This document shows, piece after piece, positions 17,937 through 26,135 of a stretch of DNA of 46,330 bases (positions are counted from its first letter, which is position 1; the number at the start of each line of letters is the position of its first letter). The notes under the pieces were generated by a model. That model saw nothing but the letters and a program-made list of their open reading frames with translations, ran no database searches and was not told where the DNA came from. This stretch comes from Bacteroidota bacterium (GTDB taxonomy: Bacteria > Bacteroidota > Bacteroidia > Bacteroidales > Prolixibacteraceae): the NCBI GenBank assembly GCA_023251455.1, contig JAHEYT010000058.1, forward strand, positions 1 through 46,330. Reading direction: 5' to 3'. A program made the translations under genes and the position numbers.

Positions 17937-19004
17937 CTATTGCTCATTTCTCCGGATATCCTTTTTGTAGCTCTTCATTATTTTCCCGAACTCCTTGTCC
18001 CTTTTACGCTTTTCGGCAATGGTGGCTTCAAAATGAGCCTTCTCCCGTTCCATTTTCTGATAATTTTCGTACGAAGCCGGATCGATTTCTCCTTTTTCAA
18101 CAGCCTCCAGGACAGCACACCCAACTTCGGTGGTATGTGTGCAATCCTTGAATTTACAATCCCTGGAAAGTTGAAAAATCAGATCAAAAGTAATTTCCAA
18201 ACCGCTTCCCGCATCGGCAATGCCAACTTCACGCATACCCGGATTGTCAATTAAAATTCCTCCATTTTCAAGAACAATCAGTTCGCGACTGGTGGTTACA
18301 TGCCGTCCTTTATGTGTACTTTGGCTTATTGCATCGGTTCGCATCAGTGTTTTTCCTGAAAGATTATTCACCAGCGACGATTTCCCAACACCCGAAGAAC
18401 CGAGCATGCAGTAGGTCTTCCCTTTTTCAATTACGGCATTTACAGCTTCATATCCGTCGCGTGTTTCGTTGCTGATGGCCAATACCGGAACCTGGCTGAT
18501 TCGTACTTTTATACTTTCGATGAGGATGTTCAGTGTAGGCTCGTCGATTAAATCAGTCTTGCTCAAGACAATCAACGGTTTTACTCCCGCGGTATTACAA
18601 ATGGTCAGGTAGCGTTCGAGCCGGTTGATGTTAAAATCGCGGTCGGCAGCCTGCACAAGGAAAGCAAAATCAATGTTTGTTGCGATGATCTGCACCTCCC
18701 CAAACTGGCCAATGGCCTGTCTTTTAAGGATTGAGTAACGAGGAAAAACCTGGTGAATAATTGCCAGATCACCATCATAAACGGTCAGGGAAACCCAGTC
18801 GCCAACCGCAGGAAAATCCTCCCGGCTTCTTGCTGAGAAGCGCATATTCCCTGTTATCTCTGCTTCCAGTTCGCCCTTTTCTGTCCAAACCATATACCGT
18901 TCCTTGTGTTCGGTAGTCACACGGCCCACCTCAAAATTTAGGAGATTGTTCTCAATTCTGAATTTTTCGAGGTCTTCGTTATATCCCAAGTCTGATAAAT
19001 TCAT
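17937..19004 (-). CDS. rsgA: Ribosome small-subunit-dependent GTPase A
   Basis: A circularly permuted GTPase that helps late 30S maturation and release of immature subunits. Motifs appear in permuted order: G4-like SKTDLID, then the P-loop GSSGVGKSSLVNNL, then G3 DNPGMRE. An OB-fold precedes them (about residues 20-95), and the C-terminal zinc finger is seen in CKFKDCTHTTEVGCAV. The ATG at 19004 gives 355 residues; an in-frame TTG lies 9 nt upstream. Its C-terminal tail is rich in lysine and arginine, as expected for ribosome contact. Typical in all respects. Confidence 0.97.
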   Translation of the reverse strand: MNLSDLGYNEDLEKFRIENNLLNFEVGRVTTEHKERYMVWTEKGELEAEITGNMRFSARSREDFPAVGDWVSLTVYDGDLAIIHQVFPRYSILKRQAIGQFGEVQIIATNIDFAFLVQAADRDFNINRLERYLTICNTAGVKPLIVLSKTDLIDEPTLNILIESIKVRISQVPVLAISNETRDGYEAVNAVIEKGKTYCMLGSSGVGKSSLVNNLSGKTLMRTDAISQSTHKGRHVTTSRELIVLENGGILIDNPGMREVGIADAGSGLEITFDLIFQLSRDCKFKDCTHTTEVGCAVLEAVEKGEIDPASYENYQKMEREKAHFEATIAEKRKRDKEFGKIMKSYKKDIRRNEQ

Positions 19005-19214
19005 GTTAATCAATGCTGAAGATTACATTTTAACGAATAAATATAGCGATTTTACAAATTTGTAGATTACCAATCGCGCAGGAAATAAACTATTTTACAG
19101 CTCAATATTTGGTGATTTGTGGCTCAAAATTCGAAATTAATGAGCTATAAAAGGGTGGGTAGTGAGCTTAATTTTTTGAATTTAATAATCTCATTGCAGA
19201 GAATGGATATCTGG

Positions 19215-19242
19215 TTTTGTTTATTAATAGGAATAAACAAAA
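19215..19242 (-). terminator. AT-rich hairpin after the 19252-19722 gene
   Basis: Arms TTTTGTTTATT (19215-19225) and AATAAACAAAA (19232-19242) pair perfectly over 11 bp with a 6-nt loop, 9 nt beyond the stop at 19252. A weak intrinsic terminator or 3'-end stabilising hairpin is likely; its low GC content lowers confidence. Confidence 0.45.
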
Positions 19243-19251
19243 GACGGATTA

Positions 19252-19722
19252 TTATTGCTTCTTCCAAATAAATGCTTGAGGAACATCGAATCCTTTAGTT
19301 CTTCCGCTTTTTTCATCTTTTTTTGCTCCAACATATGAAGATTCAACCAATAAAGTTTTGTCATCCTCAATGATAATTTTTATAAATGCGAATCCATCTG
19401 ATTTTGAATGAGAATGAAATCCTTCACCAGTACGGAGATTTATGGGATTAATTATGATTTCACCATAAAATACATCGTTGCTTCCAACCCTACACCCTTC
19501 AATAAATAATCTGTTTGCTTTTACTGTACAAGTTATTGAATGTACATCTTCTTCCGGAAATCTTTTCCAATAAGAGATGAACTTGACATTGTGAAACTTC
19601 CGCTTTAATCTATGGTAGTAGCGAATTTTTTGAATTAACAAAACAAGTAAAAGTGTAAAAATCACATTTCCAATTATACCGCTCAAAACAGACCACCAGA
19701 AAACAGAAGTAAACATATTCAT
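19252..19722 (-). CDS. Hypothetical protein with one N-terminal membrane helix
   Basis: A 156-residue protein of unknown family. One strong membrane segment spans about residues 9-29 (SVLSGIIGNVIFTLLLVLLIQ), followed by a basic stretch (KIRYYHRLKRKF) that should stay in the cytoplasm. The rest is a soluble domain rich in beta-like stretches (FISYWKRFPEEDV, ITCTVKANRLFIEGC, FIKIIIEDDKTLLVESS). The gene is visibly more AT-rich than its neighbours and is flanked by unrelated housekeeping genes, so it may be a recent arrival. ATG at 19722; an alternative in-frame ATG follows two codons later. Function unknown. Confidence 0.75.
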   Translation of the reverse strand: MNMFTSVFWWSVLSGIIGNVIFTLLLVLLIQKIRYYHRLKRKFHNVKFISYWKRFPEEDVHSITCTVKANRLFIEGCRVGSNDVFYGEIIINPINLRTGEGFHSHSKSDGFAFIKIIIEDDKTLLVESSYVGAKKDEKSGRTKGFDVPQAFIWKKQ

Positions 19723-19842
19723 ATCAAACGCTTGTTTTTATCTACAATAAATATACGCCTTTTATGTAAACAACTCCGATTTCCCAAATCTAAATTTTCT
19801 TCCCACCTTTTTGTATATTCGCCAGCAATTAAGCATTCAGCT

Positions 19843-21090
19843 ATGAGCAACGAAAACAAACGGAAAACCTGGGAACAGCCTTGGTCGTACCGTGAAGGAA
19901 CGATCGTTACGGCGGCTATTCTTTTGCTTGGCTTTGCCATGCAGGCTGCGGGTGGTGGCATGGTACTTCGGGTTGCTGCTTTTCCATGGAACCTGGTTGC
20001 CGGGCTCGTTTTTCTGGCTTTTTTAATCATTGCGTTTATACTTTGGCATAAACGGCCTGTGATGAAGTGGCTGGGTGGCGTGAAAGCGGCTTTGCCTGCA
20101 ATTCTTGGCTTCACCTTCCTGGTTCTGCTCATGGGTTTTGTGAAACAGGATGTGGAACCGAAATATTCACTGGTAAAGCTTTTGGGATTAACTCACCTGG
20201 TCAAGACATGGCCGTTTATCCTGATCAACCTGTATTTGATGATTTTATTGGGCGTGGTTACCTTGAAACGCTTGACTCCTTTCAGCCTGAAAAATGCCGG
20301 TTTTTTCCTCAACCATTTTGGGCTGTTTCTGGTGCTGTTTTCAACGGCTTTGGGAAGCAGCGACATGCAGCGGTTACGTATGAATTGCTACGAAGATCAG
20401 ACCGAATGGCGCGCGGTGGACACTTCTGGAAAGACAATTGAATTGCCCGTTGCCATCAAATTACTGAATTTCAACATCGACGAATTTCGTCCGAAAGTAA
20501 CTATCATCGATAACAACACTGGACAAATCGTACTCAATAAAGGCAAAAATCAATTCGAATTATTGGACCGGAACTCGCTGGATTTGTTCGGATATCATGT
20601 TGAAGTGGAGCAGTTTTTGGAATCTTCAGGAAAAGTGGGCGGCGCCTATTTCCCTGTGAACGAACCGGGCTCGGCACCTTCAGCAAAAGTGAAAGTGACC
20701 AAAGACGGCATCGAAATTTCGGGTTGGGTTTGCAGCGGAAGTTACGTCAATCAGCCCGAGGCGCTGAAGCTGAACGAAACACATTCGCTGGTGATGCTGC
20801 CCGCCGAACCCCGCAAATTCAGCTCCGAGCTAAATATTCAGACCAAAAGTGGAAAACAGGTGACCACCACTATCGAAGTCAACCGGCCATTCCAGATTGA
20901 CGGCTGGACGATTTACCAACTGAGTTACAACACCGAAATGGGTCGTTGGTCGAACCTGAGTGTGCTCGAACTGGTGCGCGACCCGTGGCTGCCTGTTGTT
21001 TATTTCGGCATTTTTTTGATGATGGGTGGCGCAGCATTCCTGTTTATTACCGGAAAACCTAAAAATGGAGGAACTGAACATGTGGCTTGA
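19843..21090 (+). CDS. Cytochrome c biogenesis protein, ResB/Ccs1 family
   Basis: Part of the System II cytochrome c assembly machinery, which works with CcsA to export haem and attach it to CxxCH sites. The 415 residues have four N-terminal membrane helices (e.g. GTIVTAAILLLGFAMQ, LPAILGFTFLVLLMGFV, NHFGLFLVLFSTALG), then a long periplasmic domain (about residues 170-375) and a last helix (PVVYFGIFLMMGGAAFLF). NHFG supplies a candidate haem-ligand histidine. The ATG at 19843 (MSNENKRKTW) is chosen because the preceding 37 in-frame codons look non-coding. It overlaps ccsA. NrfH and NrfA, encoded about 9 kb away, are the obvious clients. Confidence 0.9.
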   Translation: MSNENKRKTWEQPWSYREGTIVTAAILLLGFAMQAAGGGMVLRVAAFPWNLVAGLVFLAFLIIAFILWHKRPVMKWLGGVKAALPAILGFTFLVLLMGFVKQDVEPKYSLVKLLGLTHLVKTWPFILINLYLMILLGVVTLKRLTPFSLKNAGFFLNHFGLFLVLFSTALGSSDMQRLRMNCYEDQTEWRAVDTSGKTIELPVAIKLLNFNIDEFRPKVTIIDNNTGQIVLNKGKNQFELLDRNSLDLFGYHVEVEQFLESSGKVGGAYFPVNEPGSAPSAKVKVTKDGIEISGWVCSGSYVNQPEALKLNETHSLVMLPAEPRKFSSELNIQTKSGKQVTTTIEVNRPFQIDGWTIYQLSYNTEMGRWSNLSVLELVRDPWLPVVYFGIFLMMGGAAFLFITGKPKNGGTEHVA

Positions 21091-21874
21091 TTTTCCGATT
21101 TATGCATGTGTGACCATTCTTTGCTGGCTGACGGCTTCAGGATTGTTTTTGTCGTCAGGGAAAAAACTGATGAACCAGTTGGCAGCCGGACTTTCATTTG
21201 CCGGAACGGCCTTTTTATTGGTTTTTATCACGATTCTTTGGCTGCATATTCAACGGCCACCTATGCGTACTTTGGGCGAAACGCGGCTTTGGTACGCCAT
21301 ATTTCTTTCTGGAATCGGACTTGTTGCATACCTTCGATGGAAATATAAATGGCTGGTAAGTTACAGTCTTGGTTTAGCCATGGTTTTCCTGATCATTAAC
21401 CTGCAACATCCGGAAACCTACGATAAAACGCTGATGCCTGCACTGCAAAGTCCGTGGTTTATTCCGCACGTGATTGTCTATATTTTTGCCTACGCCATGC
21501 TGGGCGCTTCGTCGTTGGTGGCTTTGCGCAACCTCTTTTTTGCACCTACCGAAAAAATCGTCAAAGGTCCGATACAAATGGCCGACAACCTGGTTTACCT
21601 TGGCTTTTCGTTGCTGACTTTAGGTTTACTATTCGGCGCACTTTGGGCCAAAGAAGCCTGGGGTCATTACTGGACCTGGGATCCTAAAGAAACCTGGGCA
21701 TTCATCACCTGGATGTTTTACCTCGTGTACATTCATTACCGTTTCCGTCATCCTTCGGAACACAAACGAGCGATGACTATTTTAGCCGTTTCGTTTGCCA
21801 TTTTGCTGATCTGCTGGTTTGGGGTCAATTACCTGCCGAGCGCACAGAACAGTGTACACGTGTATTCTGAATAG
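21080..21874 (+). CDS. ccsA: Cytochrome c biogenesis protein, CcsA/ResC family
   Basis: The haem-handling half of the System II synthetase. The hallmark WWD motif is WGHYWTWDPKETWAFITW, near residues 195-212, with histidines on nearby helices (PHVIVYIFAYAML, YIHYRFRHP) as haem ligands. About seven to eight membrane helices in 264 residues. The start at 21080 is chosen over 21065 because a GGAGG lies 8 nt upstream; either choice overlaps the ResB gene, implying coupled translation. Convergent with a lipoprotein gene 3 nt downstream. Confidence 0.94.
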   Translation: MWLDFPIYACVTILCWLTASGLFLSSGKKLMNQLAAGLSFAGTAFLLVFITILWLHIQRPPMRTLGETRLWYAIFLSGIGLVAYLRWKYKWLVSYSLGLAMVFLIINLQHPETYDKTLMPALQSPWFIPHVIVYIFAYAMLGASSLVALRNLFFAPTEKIVKGPIQMADNLVYLGFSLLTLGLLFGALWAKEAWGHYWTWDPKETWAFITWMFYLVYIHYRFRHPSEHKRAMTILAVSFAILLICWFGVNYLPSAQNSVHVYSE

Positions 21875-21877
21875 GGA

Positions 21878-23104
21878 TTACTTCTTAAGTGACAAAAACC
21901 ACAATATGGTTTGCATTCCTGTTGGATAAACGCCCGTAATGTGGTCGACATTTGGAATAATGACAAGCTGTATCTGCGAATCAGTTAATCCGGCGGCTTT
22001 AAAATCGGCTAACATTTTTGAACTGATTCCTGGAGGTATTAGATTGTCGTTTGCACCATGGAAAAGCTTCATCGGCGTTATTGCCTTCCATGCAGTAATA
22101 CTGTTCGAAAGGAACGCACTTCTCACTCCTGCATATTTGGCATCGGTTGCAAATCCGGTACGATATTCAGGAGTTAAAAAACTGGCCATCTGGGTGGTTA
22201 GTTCGGCATTGATTGCGCCTCCGCTGTGCTTTCCATCAAATAATCCAGGTATTTTTGCTACATAAGGAGCCTGTATAAAATCGCTTAACGGATTGGTAAA
22301 TGCATCCATAATATCATACGAATTAAGCAGGTATGCCAGAAAATAAGGCATTGGGTATATCGGCTGCTCAACAATGTATTTATTCATGTATTCGATGGAA
22401 TAAGGTCCGGCACCACATGAACTGGCAATCAGGTTAAATTCAGACGAATAGTCCTTTTCTATCGATTTCTGAAGTTGCATCGTTGCCCATCCTCCCTGAG
22501 AATATCCGAAGATAAACAGATCTTTGGTTGGCTTTGCCAGAACTTTATCGTCGGTACTATATTCTTTGGTTGCCCTGATCATATCCAGAATGCTTTGTGT
22601 AGATGATTTGGCATCGAGGTATGGATGCGGAAGGTTTGCTGACGCTCCGAAACCAATATAATCGGGTATAACTACAATAAATCCCATTGATGTAAGACTT
22701 TCCATAATGGCAAACATATCGTTACCGCTGTTCTCGCTTGGAGCTTCGCTGTTAAGGGTGTTGGTGCCATTCTGAAAGCTAATTATTGGAAAATTTCCTG
22801 CTGATTTCGGAAAACAAATTAAGCCGGAAGCCTGTATGTTTTTGTCCTTAAAAATAGTTTTGTAAGTTATTTTACGGACCTCAACATCGAAACGGATCAA
22901 AGGACTTATTGCAATGGCCTCAGGTGCAGCTTTAATAAAATTGGCTACTGCCTCCTGACTGGTTATTTGCAATTTTAACTCGGTTGAAATGAAATTTTCG
23001 TATGATGTTGGTTCCGGAGTGTCCTTGTCATTGCACGAATTCAAGAATAAGCCTGCAAAAACGAATAATAACAAGTAGATGTTGTGGAATTTAAAGTTTT
23101 TCAT
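21878..23104 (-). CDS. Lipoprotein alpha/beta-hydrolase (secretory lipase-like)
   Basis: A 408-residue lipoprotein with a signal peptide ending in the lipobox LNSC (Cys24), followed by NDKDTPEP. The alpha/beta-hydrolase nucleophile elbow is GYSQGGW; a candidate acid and histidine occur in KLFHGANDNLIPP and NVDHITG, completing Ser-Asp-His. The overall arrangement resembles the secretory lipase (LIP) family and related cephalosporin- or feruloyl-esterase-like enzymes. It should sit on the outer membrane and hydrolyse an ester; the substrate is unknown. A 3-nt gap separates it from the convergent ccsA gene, and folK begins a likely separate unit upstream. Confidence 0.87.
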   Translation of the reverse strand: MKNFKFHNIYLLLFVFAGLFLNSCNDKDTPEPTSYENFISTELKLQITSQEAVANFIKAAPEAIAISPLIRFDVEVRKITYKTIFKDKNIQASGLICFPKSAGNFPIISFQNGTNTLNSEAPSENSGNDMFAIMESLTSMGFIVVIPDYIGFGASANLPHPYLDAKSSTQSILDMIRATKEYSTDDKVLAKPTKDLFIFGYSQGGWATMQLQKSIEKDYSSEFNLIASSCGAGPYSIEYMNKYIVEQPIYPMPYFLAYLLNSYDIMDAFTNPLSDFIQAPYVAKIPGLFDGKHSGGAINAELTTQMASFLTPEYRTGFATDAKYAGVRSAFLSNSITAWKAITPMKLFHGANDNLIPPGISSKMLADFKAAGLTDSQIQLVIIPNVDHITGVYPTGMQTILWFLSLKK

Positions 23105-23122
23105 GATTTCTAATTTTCTTTT

Positions 23123-23506
23123 CTAATTTTTGTTTTCAAAACCCAATTCAGCTGCCGAGTTCCGGAGAAAATCGCGGGTATAATAATCCGGATCAACAAT
23201 TACATTATTCCAAATCAGAATGTCGAGATCGATGTTTCGGGGACCAAACTTTTTCTGGCTTCGGTCGCGTCCCATCTGGTCTTCCAGCATTTTAAGATAT
23301 AAAGATAGCGCTTCCAAATCCATTTCTGTCTTAATCCGAACAGCGCCATTGGTATAATCAGCCTGTTCAGTTATTCCGATTGGTTTTGTCTGAACCATTT
23401 CTGAGACCTGAACAATCTCAACTTTATCGGCTAAAAGCGTGAGCATCTCCGGAATATTCTTGTCAGCATCAATGTTCGAACCGATACCTATTATGCAATC
23501 GTTCAT
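23123..23506 (-). CDS. folK: 6-hydroxymethyl-7,8-dihydropterin pyrophosphokinase
   Basis: Transfers pyrophosphate from ATP to hydroxymethyl-dihydropterin in folate synthesis. At 127 residues it is shorter than E. coli HPPK (about 159); the C-terminal lid after DLDILIWNNVIVDP is abbreviated. The N-terminal IGIGSNIDADKNI and the catalytic signature FGPRNIDLDILIW, with the two magnesium aspartates, are intact. It lies 75 nt downstream of folB on the same strand, and a FolM-like reductase lies just before folB, making a compact pterin cluster. Cytoplasmic. Confidence 0.93.
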   Translation of the reverse strand: MNDCIIGIGSNIDADKNIPEMLTLLADKVEIVQVSEMVQTKPIGITEQADYTNGAVRIKTEMDLEALSLYLKMLEDQMGRDRSQKKFGPRNIDLDILIWNNVIVDPDYYTRDFLRNSAAELGFENKN

Positions 23507-23581
23507 TTACTGTTAATCCTTTTTAATTATCAATTGTAACCCAGTGATGATCGTTAAAATCGCCACTTGGAATGGCTCGTT

Positions 23582-23935
23582 CTATCGTTCGGCCTCCATC
23601 TCGAACGAAACCGATTCGGCAAAGCGCAGTGCGTGAGGCTTGTCAACTTCAACGCGGGCCCAGCTTACACGCTCGTCGGTCATAATCAGATCAAGAATAT
23701 TTTTGGTGAGGACCTCCAGCAATTTGAAACGTTTTTCCTGAACCAGCCCAATGATCTGCTTCGTCGTGGTTTTATAGTTGTAAATGCCATCAGGTTCGTC
23801 GGCCAATAAGGCTTCTTCAGGAATATCAGCCTCAATTTCGATGTTGATAACCACATCCTGCATATTGGCAATTTCTTCAGGATTAAACCCAATATAAGTG
23901 CGCAACAGTAAATTTTTTACACGGATTAAAGCCAT
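23582..23935 (-). CDS. folB: Dihydroneopterin aldolase
   Basis: Cleaves dihydroneopterin to hydroxymethyl-dihydropterin and glycolaldehyde, supplying folK. The 117 residues are normal for the family. The opening IRVKNLLLRTYIGFNPEE and the C-terminal KPHALRFAESVSFEME are characteristic; a conserved lysine or tyrosine for catalysis and the pterin-binding glutamate (in SFEME) are in place. ATG at 23935. It sits between folK and a pteridine-reductase-like SDR on the same strand. Cytoplasmic, likely octameric. Confidence 0.93.
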   Translation of the reverse strand: MALIRVKNLLLRTYIGFNPEEIANMQDVVINIEIEADIPEEALLADEPDGIYNYKTTTKQIIGLVQEKRFKLLEVLTKNILDLIMTDERVSWARVEVDKPHALRFAESVSFEMEAER

Positions 23936-24005
23936 AGAAGTGATTGATTTTGATGAATGATTATTGATTATATTCCGATCAGCTGATATTCTCGACTTAT
24001 TAAAT

Positions 24006-24734
24006 TCAAATTTTTATACCCAAATTTTCGCCTCCGTCGCAAAACAAAAGCTGTCCGGTCAAATAATCGTTATTCAGAATATAATCCAGACTTTTCAGGA
24101 TTGGATCCAAACCACCGGGACTTTTCATGGCAATCTTTTCGGCCAGTTTCAAAAGGTAATCTTCTCCTTTTTCTTCCGGAGGGAGTGTTAATCCCGGCGC
24201 TATTGCATTAACCCTGATATCTGGTCCAAATTCGAGAGCAGCCATTTTGGTTAATTCCCAAAGCGCTTTTTTTGAAATGGAATAAGCAGCAAAGTTCGAT
24301 TGGTTAGTAACAATCCGGGTATCCACAAAGTTGACAATAACTCCTGATTTGAGTAACTGCGCAAAGTTGCGTGTAAGAATAAACGGAGCTTTAAAATTGA
24401 CATTCATCTGGCGATCCAAAAATCCGGTGGTAGTTCCGCCTAATTTGGCTGGTTCAAAAACCGATGCATTGTTGATCAGCAAATCCAGACTTTTCATTTT
24501 CTGAATGACTTGCGGAATAAGCAGTTCAACCTCTTCAGGCAAATTCAGATCGGCCTTGAAGAGTTCGAATTGTTGTTTCGGATAAACGCTGATCAGCTCA
24601 TCCACAAGCAACCGGGCCTCAGCATCCGATGAGTTGTAATGGATAGCAATGTTCCATCCCTGGCTGGCCAGATGAAGAGCCATTGCCTTCCCTACCCGTC
24701 TGGCAGCACCGGTTATCAACGCTGTTTTGTTCAT
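24006..24734 (-). CDS. FolM/PTR1-like short-chain dehydrogenase (probable pteridine reductase)
   Basis: A 242-residue classical SDR. Its NADPH loop TGAARRVGKAMALHLASQGW carries the double arginine typical of FolM and PTR1 pteridine reductases rather than the TGxxxGIG of most SDRs. NNASVF, the catalytic YSISKKAL (Tyr and Lys), and APGLTLPPEE are in place. Immediately upstream of folB and folK, this context supports dihydromonapterin or dihydrofolate reduction, either of which would bear on pterin metabolism. Such a protein can compensate for lack of dihydrofolate reductase (FolA). The substrate is inferred. Confidence 0.82.
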   Translation of the reverse strand: MNKTALITGAARRVGKAMALHLASQGWNIAIHYNSSDAEARLLVDELISVYPKQQFELFKADLNLPEEVELLIPQVIQKMKSLDLLINNASVFEPAKLGGTTTGFLDRQMNVNFKAPFILTRNFAQLLKSGVIVNFVDTRIVTNQSNFAAYSISKKALWELTKMAALEFGPDIRVNAIAPGLTLPPEEKGEDYLLKLAEKIAMKSPGGLDPILKSLDYILNNDYLTGQLLFCDGGENLGIKI

Positions 24735-24795
24735 GTTTACCTGTTTAAACTTATTTCAGAAATCAGCAAAATTCAAGAAAAAGAAGCATCAGTAA

Positions 24796-25908
24796 CTACA
24801 ACTGCCGTTTTTCAAATTTCTTCGCGAGGTTTTGAATAAAATCACCTCTCGACGGAGTCTTGTCATCCGGATTCGAATTCTGGATTTCTTTTATTTTTCC
24901 TATTACCTGAGCTGATTTTCCATCGGAAAGAATCAATTCAATTGCTTGTAATTCATCAAGACTTAACTTCATATTTTTAAGGGCTGCAACATTGTCATCG
25001 AGTTGTGGCACCGAACTGGCGCCAATTAAAACTGAGGTAACCCTTGAATCTTTGAGTAACCAAACCAGTGCCATTTGAGCCAGCGTTTGATCTCGTTGTT
25101 GTGCAATTTCGTTTAGTTTTTTTACTTTTTCGATTGCCGGTGCAACCTGATCCGGTTTCAGAAAGCCCCACGATTTGGCAGCTCTTGAACCTTCAGGAAT
25201 ACCATTGAGGTATTTGTCGGTAAGCAAACCCTGAGCCAGCGGAGAAAATGGGATGCACCCAATTCCCTCTTTTTCCAAAACGTCAAGCAAACCACCTTCA
25301 ACCCAACGTTCGAACATAGAATATTTAGGCTGGTGAATCAAACAGGGAGTACCAAGTTCTTTGAGAATTTTCGAAGCCTGAGCTGCCATAGGAGCAGGAT
25401 AATTTGAAATTCCGGCATACAAAGCTTTTCCCTGACGAACTGCCTGATCGAGCGCCATCATAGTTTCTTCAAGTGGCGTGTCCGGATCGGGACGATGTGA
25501 GTAGAAAATATCCACATAGTCGAGGTTCATTCGCTTCAGACTTTGATTCAGACTTGAAAGCAGGTTTTTGCGGCTTCCCCATTCGCCATAAGGCCCTGGC
25601 CACATCAGGTAGCCAGCCTTGGTCGAAATGATAAGCTCGTCGCGGTGTGGTGCCAAATCGAGTTGCATAATTTTGCCGAAGTTTTCCTCGGCTGATCCGG
25701 GAGGCGGACCATAATTGTTGGCCAGGTCAAAATGAGTGATTCCGAGGTCGAAAGCACGGCGGCACATGGCCCGGCCGTTTTCAAACACATCAACTCCTCC
25801 GAAATTGTGCCACAGACCAAGCGAAATTGCCGGAAGTTTTAGCCCCCATTTTCCACATTTATGATATGGCATTTCTGAATACCGGTTGTCATCAGCTAAA
25901 TATTGCAT
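24796..25908 (-). CDS. Aldo/keto reductase, YghZ-like
   Basis: A 370-residue NADPH-dependent aldo/keto reductase. The stretch FDLANNYGPPPGSAEENFG holds the catalytic Asp and Tyr and is nearly the same as in E. coli YghZ, an L-glyceraldehyde 3-phosphate reductase that also detoxifies methylglyoxal. The catalytic lysine follows in ISTKAGY and the histidine in FYSHRPDP. C-terminal GASSVPQLDDNV binds the cofactor phosphate. No signal peptide. It stands alone upstream of the pterin cluster and diverges from the PpsR-family gene. Substrate by analogy only. Confidence 0.9.
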   Translation of the reverse strand: MQYLADDNRYSEMPYHKCGKWGLKLPAISLGLWHNFGGVDVFENGRAMCRRAFDLGITHFDLANNYGPPPGSAEENFGKIMQLDLAPHRDELIISTKAGYLMWPGPYGEWGSRKNLLSSLNQSLKRMNLDYVDIFYSHRPDPDTPLEETMMALDQAVRQGKALYAGISNYPAPMAAQASKILKELGTPCLIHQPKYSMFERWVEGGLLDVLEKEGIGCIPFSPLAQGLLTDKYLNGIPEGSRAAKSWGFLKPDQVAPAIEKVKKLNEIAQQRDQTLAQMALVWLLKDSRVTSVLIGASSVPQLDDNVAALKNMKLSLDELQAIELILSDGKSAQVIGKIKEIQNSNPDDKTPSRGDFIQNLAKKFEKRQL

Positions 25909-26022
25909 GTTAATTGGTTTTTTTAGTTTTTATAAAAAGCCAATTTAAGAAAATATGTCTGTACAATAGACATTAACCCGAACTTTTTTGAAATTCAACG
26001 GTTGATTTTATTGTGACATAAG

Positions 26023-26043
26023 TGTTGGTATAACATACCAACA
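26023..26043. promoter_or_regulatory. Palindromic operator-like site in a divergent promoter region
   Basis: Arms TGTTGGTAT (26023-26031) and ATACCAACA (26035-26043) are exact reverse complements with a 3-nt centre. The site lies 92 nt before the PpsR-family start and 114 nt before the divergent aldo/keto reductase start. It suits a dimeric regulator; which gene it serves is unknown. Confidence 0.5.
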
Positions 26044-26135
26044 TAGTTATCTAAATGGCTCGTTTCATTTAATTATGAAGCATCGTCAAATGAAGAAATC
26101 GGCTGTAATATATTCACGTCCTAAATATTTTTACC

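Noticed and set aside
19719..20132. A 137-codon open frame on the minus strand overlapping the start of resB
   Set aside because: Sits opposite resB membrane helices and shows only low-complexity, basic residues.
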